Source: an uncultured Clostridia bacterium
Lineage (GTDB): Bacteria > Bacillota > Clostridia > Lachnospirales > Anaerotignaceae
NCBI GenBank assembly: GCA_945868505.1
Contig: CAMBLO010000008.1
Span: 22,904-86,903, forward strand
Length of the DNA: 64,000 bases
Reading direction: 5' to 3'
Below, piece after piece: positions 59,176-64,000 of this stretch (its first letter is position 1; the number at the start of each line of letters is the position of its first letter). A model generated the notes under the pieces. The model saw only the letters and a list, made by a program, of their open reading frames with translations, was not told the origin of the DNA and ran no database searches. A program made the position numbers and the translations under genes.

Positions 59176-60397
59176 GAAAAATCAACAGGGAAAAACGAGA
59201 AACGGACTGCAATTTTATATCCTGCCCCAAAGGGAATTTGGGGAGAAGATGTCGGCGATTTTGGTGAAGCGGGGGGCGAATCATCTTTTTTGGAAGGGAA
59301 AAGAGGGCGAGGAGATTACCTTTCCCCAAGGCACTGCCCATTTTATTGAACATAAGCTGTTTCAGCAGGAATGGGGCGATGCCTTCGCCAAATTCACCCA
59401 GAACGGCGCATCAGCCAATGCTTTTACTGATGGGGACAAAACGGTCTATTATTTCACCTGTCGGGAAAAATTCATGGAAAATTTGAAGCTGCTGCTGGAT
59501 TTTGTCCAGAAGCCTTTTTTCACGAAAGAGGATACGGAACGGGAAAAGGGCATCATCACTAGCGAAATCACCATGTATGAGGATGACCCTAACTGGGTGG
59601 TCTATTATCAGATGCTGGAAGGGATGTATGGAAAGCATCCCATCAAAAATAAAATCGCAGGGACGGCGGAAACCGTTGAAAAAATCACCGCTGAAATTCT
59701 GCAAAAAGCCTACGAAACCTATTACACCACGGAAAATATGGTGCTGGTCTGTACGGGGGATGTGCCAGTGGGGCAGGTGCGGGCGGCGGCGGAAACGGTG
59801 CAGAGCCGAAGGACGGATGCCCGTGTTTATTTCCCTATGGAAGAGACGGGCATTTTGGAAAAATATAAGGAGCGAAATATGGGGCTTTCTCAGCCCAATT
59901 TCCAAATCGGCTTTAAGCTGCCTGCGGCGAAAAAAGAGGATTGGCTGCGGCTGCGGATTGCCGCCGGGTTTTATCTGGAGCTTCTGGCGGGAGAAAGCAG
60001 CCCCTTTTTCCGCAAGGTCTACGAAAGGGAGCTGTTGGATGAGCCCTTGGGGTCTGCCTTTTTCTGCGGGGAAGGCTATGCCTTTGCGGCCTTTTCCGGC
60101 AGCGGGGAGTATCCCGAAGAAACGGCGGAGCTGCTGGGAAAGGAACTGGAACGTTTGCAGAAAAATGGACTGGATTGGGAGGATTTCCGTCGCATCCGCA
60201 AAAAAATGCTGGGGCGGTTTCTGCGGCGGATGGATGCCCCGCAAAGCCTTTGCTTGGGGCAGATAGAGTGGGCGATGATGGGGGTATCGGCGGAGGAGAT
60301 GCTGCAGACCATCAAGACCATGCAGAAGGAAGAAGCCGAAAAACTGTTGCAAAATGCCTTCACCATAGATACAATGGTATTATCTGTGGTACGCTAA
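59156..60397 (+). CDS. M16-family zinc peptidase
   Basis: The 413-residue protein keeps the inverted zinc motif HxxEH at His62, Glu65 and His66 (HFIEHKLFQ), with FTDGDKTVYYFT and a distal Glu-rich helix as expected. It starts 19 bases inside the preceding gene and probably forms a heterodimer with its product. Its end is next to the integrase of the mobile element, so the element may have inserted beside it. The substrate is unknown. Confidence 0.87.
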   Translation: MKMARTEKNQQGKTRNGLQFYILPQREFGEKMSAILVKRGANHLFWKGKEGEEITFPQGTAHFIEHKLFQQEWGDAFAKFTQNGASANAFTDGDKTVYYFTCREKFMENLKLLLDFVQKPFFTKEDTEREKGIITSEITMYEDDPNWVVYYQMLEGMYGKHPIKNKIAGTAETVEKITAEILQKAYETYYTTENMVLVCTGDVPVGQVRAAAETVQSRRTDARVYFPMEETGILEKYKERNMGLSQPNFQIGFKLPAAKKEDWLRLRIAAGFYLELLAGESSPFFRKVYERELLDEPLGSAFFCGEGYAFAAFSGSGEYPEETAELLGKELERLQKNGLDWEDFRRIRKKMLGRFLRRMDAPQSLCLGQIEWAMMGVSAEEMLQTIKTMQKEEAEKLLQNAFTIDTMVLSVVR

Positions 60398-60450
60398 GAG
60401 AACCCAGCAAAATCAAGGCTTTCAGCTGTTTTGTGAGACGAAAAAAGGCT

Positions 60451-60492
60451 ATTTGCCACCGATTTGCCACCGTAAATTATAACTCGGTGGCA
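60451..60492. repeat. Direct and inverted repeats at the integrase end of the mobile element
   Basis: ATTTGCCACCG occurs twice in tandem (60451-60461, 60462-60472) and CGGTGGCA follows in inverted orientation (60485-60492), overlapping the integrase stop codon. These could be integrase arm sites near an attachment end. The core att site itself is not identified. Confidence 0.5.
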
Positions 60493-61708
60493 TTTCTATT
60501 TATAATTTGTTCAAACAGGTCTGCGGTGTCCTGCGCCATTTCATCCGCATGGTGGACGTATGTATTCAACGTAGTTGAAATATCTTTATGCCCCAGTCTG
60601 ATCTGCACAGCTTTTATATTTGCCCCTGCCTCGATCAGCTTTGTGGCGTGGGTATGGCGCAAGGCGTAATGCGTAAATGGTATGTGCATTTGATGGTTTA
60701 TAATCTGGTAGCAGGTATTGAACATATCCGTACTGACCAACATGCCGTTTTCATCCAAGCAGACTATATTGCGCCGCTTAACCTTTCCGGAGGATGACTT
60801 TTGCTCAGAAATGAGCAGATCCCTTTTCATGCCCCTATCGTTCTTAATTGGAATGGTGGAGTGAATTGTATAGAATCCCCCATACATCAATTCGTTTTCC
60901 GCCTGCCGTTTTTTCTCTGCCAGCAATTCCATATACAATGTTTCGCCGAATTTGATTTTGCGGAAGGAACGGCGCTTCGGTTCTTTGAATGCCAAGCAAT
61001 TCCTCCCCCTGTAGCAATCCGTAACGAGCTGTTTGTTTACGTATAACGTTCTATCTGCAAGGTCGATATCGTCCCATGTAAGGCCGGCACATTCGCTGAT
61101 ACGCAGGCCGCAATGCCACCCGAGAATCAAAATATAATATCTGGAACCGGGAGGGAATCGTTCGATGATGGATTGAAAATCATCATCGCTGATGATCGGC
61201 GTTTCCTTTTTCTGTTTCTGGACTGCGCCGATTCTTACCAGTCTGCATGGATTTTCTCTGACGTATTGCATCGGGTGGATGGCGTAGTCTATGGCTGTCG
61301 ACAGAGCAGATATCGTGCCCTGTATCGTCGATTTGGAGTCTTCATCATTGAAATAAATTCCTGCACTGTGGCGGCCTGTAATGACTTTAGGCGATATGCT
61401 CCGAAGAATGGCTTCAGGTGTTTGTTGATGGTTGTTTTATACCTGCGGATGGAATTTTCTGTGAAGTTTGGCAGGCAGTAATTTTCAAACCAAAAGTCCA
61501 GATAGTCGCTGACGCTGATTTCTGTCGGCTTGAATACCTGTCCTGCATTATCATATTCGGCAAGGACCTTTGTCAGTGCTGTTTCTGCTTCCTTCTTGGT
61601 ACGGAAGCCACCTTTCTCAATTTTCTTTCTTTGCCCGCTAACCTGGGCGGCATCGAAATAATATGACCATGTTTTACCACGTTTTCTTGTTCCGCCTTTC
61701 ATAGGCAT
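60477..61708 (-). pseudogene. Tyrosine recombinase/integrase, interrupted by a frameshift
   Basis: The N-terminal part (61289-61708) has the Arm/AP2-like start (KRGKTWSYYFDAAQ) and the core-binding SAM-like domain. The C-terminal part (60477-61271) carries the catalytic residues: Arg in HCGLRISE, His-x-x-Arg in HYALRHTHAT, and a late His and Tyr in LGHKDISTTLNTYVH. In the frame of the second part, the sequence between them reads SKSTIQGTISALSTAIDYAI, so the protein was continuous and one base is lost or gained near 61,345-61,390. It likely encoded the excision/integration enzyme. Confidence 0.85.
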
Positions 61709-61759
61709 ACCTCCTTTGTATTTTGAAAAATGGGTATAGAAAATAAGGCGGTATCGTGG

Positions 61760-61845
61760 TATAATCCTATTGCGAGTAGGTGGTTATACAAATACCGCCT
61801 GAAATCCTCTTTCCTGTTGGTGCAGGAGAGGGGATTTTTTTATTT
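61760..61845 (+). ncRNA. Candidate small RNA antisense to the immA-int gap
   Basis: An extended -10 promoter TGGTATAAT (61757-61765) precedes about 75 bases with two hairpins: GGTGGT/ACCGCC, and a longer stem ending in GGGGAT and TTTTTTT. It lies between two minus-strand genes and reads against them. The layout resembles RatA-type antisense antitoxins; no toxin frame is evident. Confidence 0.4.
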
Positions 61846-62295
61846 TATACAAAAACCATGGTCACAAAAGACGATAGTTTTTCCTTCATGTGTGTAGCTG
61901 TGACCATATCTTTGCTTAAAAACTTCCAAAGCTTCATAGAGGAATTCTTCGGTCACTTCCAGATATTCCGCAAATTCAAAAATGGATTTGCAGTTATTTT
62001 CTGCAGCGGTAAAAATATCCTCAATACTAATCAATTTATCAACGGTCCATTTTCGGGCCTTTTTTTCTTGTTTTCGGTTTCCTGTATCTCGCTGATCTAT
62101 GATTTCCCCGACAGTAGTTTGGTAGTGCCCAATTTCCTCAGCCAGTACACAGGCTTTTTCTACTTTTGGCATGTCTTTTCTGATGCCGATTTTCGCCCCT
62201 TTGCATAGACCTTTAGCATTGGATTTAAAATGCTTCTCAATGACATCAAGGCCTATCATGTGGGCATCATCCAACAAGTCTTCATAGCTGCACAT
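61840..62295 (-). CDS. ImmA/IrrE-family metallopeptidase-like protein
   Basis: The 151-residue protein has the ImmA pattern VLAEEIGHYQTTVGEI, where the first position of the zinc motif HExxH is Glu; this is a common variant in prophage and ICE proteins. ImmA-type proteins antagonise the cI-like repressor encoded next to them, which here is upstream on the same strand. The order repressor-ImmA-integrase is typical of mobile elements. Confidence 0.82.
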   Translation of the reverse strand: MCSYEDLLDDAHMIGLDVIEKHFKSNAKGLCKGAKIGIRKDMPKVEKACVLAEEIGHYQTTVGEIIDQRDTGNRKQEKKARKWTVDKLISIEDIFTAAENNCKSIFEFAEYLEVTEEFLYEALEVFKQRYGHSYTHEGKTIVFCDHGFCIK

Positions 62296-62318
62296 ACAAT
62301 AGACCCCCTTTCTTTACA

Positions 62319-63050
62319 TTAAAGCTCGTCCAAATCCTGTTTCATACGTTCCAGTTCTTCTGGATTATCCGCTTGATCATTATGCGCAGCGATTGGCATA
62401 AGATGGTCAGGCTCAGAAGAAATACCAAGAATCCGATCAACTGCAGGCTGCATCTCTGGTTGATTACGATATGCTTTGATGACTTTTCGTTCATGCTTGG
62501 ACAGGTCCGCATATTCATAGGAAGTCGCATCCTGGTCATGCTCAAGAGCTTGGTCAAATGCATAACTTGCGTTGTAATCACCGTGAAACTCTGGTCTCGC
62601 CTCGTAGCTAAGAATATTATGTTCATCTTCAAAATCAAGTTGCGTTATTTCATAAGCTTTGAGAATTTTTTTAAATACATTTGATTTAACTTCTGAGGTT
62701 CCGTCCTCGCATGCGTTCAATACCTTTTCAGAGATACCGGTTTCTTCACTAAGCTGTTTGATTGAATACCCCCTACTTTCTCTGGTTTCTTTAAGATATT
62801 CTCCTATGTGGTTTATTCCATAGTATTCATCTTCATATTTTACATCGTAAATTTCATCTTTGGTTTTTCCTAGAAGGTAGTCTGTAGAGACTGCGAAGAA
62901 ATCTGCCAGTTTTTGGAGCTTACCCAATTTCGGTGTATATTCCCCTTGTTTCCATGCTGTTAAGGTGGATGTAGTAATACCTGTGGATTTTGAGACTCTG
63001 TATGCGGTCACCCCATAAGTATTTAATAATTCCTCAAAGATTGTATACAT
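62319..63050 (-). CDS. cI-like repressor with two XRE helix-turn-helix domains
   Basis: The ~243-residue protein has an XRE domain at residues 1-65 (YGVTAYRVSKSTGITTSTLTAWKQGEYTPK, ending VSTDYLLG) and a second XRE-like domain at about 75-130 (KETRESRGYSIKQLSEETGIS). The C-terminal part is acidic with no clear peptidase motif. It is the likely master repressor of the element; repeated operator-like sites lie just upstream. I take the ATG at 63050 rather than an upstream frame start. Confidence 0.85.
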   Translation of the reverse strand: MYTIFEELLNTYGVTAYRVSKSTGITTSTLTAWKQGEYTPKLGKLQKLADFFAVSTDYLLGKTKDEIYDVKYEDEYYGINHIGEYLKETRESRGYSIKQLSEETGISEKVLNACEDGTSEVKSNVFKKILKAYEITQLDFEDEHNILSYEARPEFHGDYNASYAFDQALEHDQDATSYEYADLSKHERKVIKAYRNQPEMQPAVDRILGISSEPDHLMPIAAHNDQADNPEELERMKQDLDEL

Positions 63051-63074
63051 TAGATCACTCTCTTTCAAAATATT

Positions 63075-63220
63075 TCAGAAAACTGAGCGTTTTATTATTG
63101 ACGCGAAAAGAAAACTGTGCTATATTTGAAATAACTCAGAAATCTGTGCTAACAAAAATAGATACACTATGTTTTCTTTCATAGCTAAGGTGGTACTTCG
63201 ATTATATAAGAAAACTTAGA
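63075..63220. promoter_or_regulatory. Repeated repressor operators
   Basis: Sites sharing AGAAAACT-type half symmetry are: TCAGAAAACTGA (63075-63086), AAAGAAAACTGTG (63107-63119), CTCAGAAATCTGTG (63135-63148) and TAAGAAAACTTAGA (63207-63220). Two of them lie in promoter spacers. They are good candidates for binding of the cI-like and Cro-like proteins. Confidence 0.65.
63098..63126 (+). promoter_or_regulatory. Rightward promoter of the Cro-like gene
   Basis: TTGACG (63098-63103) and TATATT (63121-63126) are 17 bases apart; an operator repeat fills the spacer. Confidence 0.75.
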
Positions 63221-63229
63221 TAGTGTCAA
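63201..63229 (-). promoter_or_regulatory. Leftward promoter of the repressor gene
   Basis: On the minus strand TTGACA (63224-63229) and TATAAT (63201-63206) are 17 bases apart, a full consensus pair; an operator repeat fills the spacer. It faces the rightward promoter. Confidence 0.82.
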
Positions 63230-63258
63230 TAAACTATTTCAGGAAAGGAGGTTTCTAA

Positions 63259-63414
63259 ATGTACGAAAAATTTGCTGAATTATTGGCAAAAACTGACAAA
63301 ACAATGTACCAGGTGGCAAAAGATACTGGCATTGCTACATCTACTCTTTCCGAATGGAAAAAGGGTACATATAAACCAAAAGTAGATGGGAAGCTTGTAT
63401 CATCCCCCAGATAA
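63259..63414 (+). pseudogene. Truncated Cro-like XRE regulator
   Basis: The 51-residue product begins as a normal XRE domain (MYEKFAELLAKTDKTMYQVAKD, then GIATSTLSEWKKG), similar to the start of the cI-like repressor encoded on the other strand, but stops after KPKVD, before the last helices, and continues with an unrelated short tail. AAAGGAGG precedes ATG. The break coincides with the end of a membrane protein gene read from the other side. It may still bind DNA weakly, but it looks broken. Confidence 0.65.
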
Positions 63415-63505
63415 CAACCGCAACGCAGAAAAGCAAAGAGGACACCACAATCGTTGTCATGGTGTCCCCGTTGATTTTAAAACGAAATCGTCTGCGGTTT
63501 TTCAT
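63341..63505 (-). pseudogene. Truncated phage-type membrane protein
   Basis: The start (ATG) overlaps the stop of the upstream XhlA-like gene. The 54-residue frame has a basic start (MKNRRRFRFKINGDTM) and one membrane segment (TTIVVSSLLFCVAVVIWGMI). After about residue 37 it runs antisense into the Cro-like gene, so its natural end appears lost. It probably belonged to the lysis module. Confidence 0.5.
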
Positions 63506-63801
63506 GGAATACCGCCGCCATTCAGCAGAAACCCAACCACCGCGCCGACGATAACAGCAATCACCTTATCTACGACGCCATCCCACCTCTTTGCCGGCTT
63601 TGCCACAAGTTGCTTTACGTCGTCCTTGATTTCACCGACATCCGTTTTAATGTGTTCCTGCTCATTCTGCATGACAGAAAAAGCCTTCGTCAGGTTTTCA
63701 AGATTATCCTGCCGTTCTTCCATCTTATCCAGACGTTTCTTGTTGCTCTTGCTTCGCGCTTCTACTTCAACCAGTTTTTCTGCCATTTCCTCCTGTGTCA
63801 T
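63502..63801 (-). CDS. XhlA-like phage lysis-module protein
   Basis: The 99-residue protein has a long charged coiled coil (about residues 5-65) and a single C-terminal membrane segment (KVIAVIVGAVVGFLLNGG), the architecture of XhlA/haemolysin-type phage proteins that work with holins and endolysins. It overlaps neighbouring genes at both ends on the minus strand, as expected in a phage late operon. It has no enzymatic motif. Confidence 0.7.
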   Translation of the reverse strand: MTQEEMAEKLVEVEARSKSNKKRLDKMEERQDNLENLTKAFSVMQNEQEHIKTDVGEIKDDVKQLVAKPAKRWDGVVDKVIAVIVGAVVGFLLNGGGIP

Positions 63802-63970
63802 ATTGGCTCACCTCTTTTCCGTTCATGATTTCCAACATATGCTTGATACACTTCTCCTGCAGCCGAAAAACTGTTGCCCGGCTGATGTACATTTTCATCG
63901 CTATTTGGTCAAATCCGATACCATTCTGATACCGCATACGGATATATGCTATCGAAAGCCTGAACAGCAC
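63767..63970 (-). CDS. Short sigma-like helix-turn-helix phage protein (edge of window)
   Basis: The frame contains IRMRYQNGIGFDQIAMKMYISRATVFRLQEKCIKHMLEI, a sigma region 4-like helix-turn-helix seen in short phage late regulators. A stop codon precedes its GTG, so the true start may be within this frame or the gene may be frameshifted relative to sequence beyond the edge. It overlaps the XhlA-like gene by about 35 bases. Confidence 0.5.
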   Translation of the reverse strand: MLFRLSIAYIRMRYQNGIGFDQIAMKMYISRATVFRLQEKCIKHMLEIMNGKEVSQYDTGGNGRKTG

Positions 63971-64000
63971 CTACCGCCGTCTGAATGCCCAGAGAAGCGT

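Noticed and set aside
61840..62295. ImmA-like protein considered inactive because HExxH reads EExxH
   Set aside because: The AEEIGH form is widespread in ImmA proteins of mobile elements; activity cannot be excluded on that basis.
1..64000. tRNA and rRNA genes
   Set aside because: No cloverleaf with a TTC-type T-loop and no rRNA segments were recognised by eye; only a short rRNA-spacer-like word before rny was seen.

Overview
The window reads as chromosomal DNA of an endospore-forming, anaerobic low-to-mid-GC Firmicute of class Clostridia, probably Lachnospiraceae or a close relative such as Anaerotignum. This is inferred from family content and layout: a FabK-type fatty-acid cluster, a GPR spore protease, RNase Y, a T-box on ileS, rubredoxin, a butyryl/4-hydroxybutyrate-type CoA-transferase, and the L21-Prp-L27-Obg block. 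Start codons are mixed (ATG, GTG, TTG) with strong AGGAGG-type ribosome binding sites.

Layout. 1-1.5 kb: tail of a B3/4-domain protein, then an ECF sigma factor and its zinc-finger anti-sigma factor. 1.6-10.7 kb: one complete type II fatty-acid synthesis operon, fabH-acpP-fabK-fabD-fabG-fabF-accB-fabZ-accC-accD-accA, with short gaps or overlaps and a terminator at its end. A tiny, complete-looking transcription unit for a 21-residue peptide lies on the opposite strand just after it. 10.9-16.7 kb: VanW-like protein, Fur-family regulator, endonuclease III, lipoprotein, LysR regulator and an Fe-S aldo/keto reductase. 16.9-20.6 kb: ileS on the minus strand behind a T-box and an unusually long leader. 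20.6-33.8 kb: pncB, gpr, rpsT, pyrimidine/pentose salvage (pdp, deoB), rubredoxin, acetyltransferases, secreted protease, glucokinase and a small P-loop protein. 34-40 kb: CoA-transferase, dCMP deaminase, CarD-like protein, ruvAB, flavin-type oxidase and a DUF975 membrane protein. 40.5-53 kb: addB without adjacent addA, a broken M23 peptidase gene, RNase G, RNase Y, a GNAT gene behind a uORF-containing leader, recX and a large TPR protein. 53-60.4 kb: rplU-prp-rpmA, obgE, a YczE-like membrane protein, an FAD reductase and a pair of M16 peptidases.

60.4-64.0 kb is a decayed prophage or integrative element: frameshifted tyrosine integrase, ImmA/IrrE protein, cI-like repressor, a face-to-face promoter switch with repeated operators, a truncated Cro-like gene, and a lysis-type module read on the other strand. 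The truncated Cro-like gene and a truncated membrane-protein gene meet near 63,390, which looks like a deletion junction.

The least expected content is in the gaps. At least three kinds of hairpin-rich intergenic element occur. One has two copies (35.5 and 54.2 kb) that keep the same fold and the same CAGG loop while the stem sequences change on both sides, which is evidence of selection on RNA structure. A second family (16.7 and 54.5 kb) shows the same behaviour. A third element (48.7 kb) contains a 26-bp hairpin whose only non-Watson-Crick pairs are G-U when read on the plus strand. The leader at 49.3 kb contains a short translatable uORF overlapping one arm of two mutually exclusive helices, one of which would hide the ribosome binding site of the downstream acetyltransferase. 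All calls were made by eye; no database search or folding program was run.
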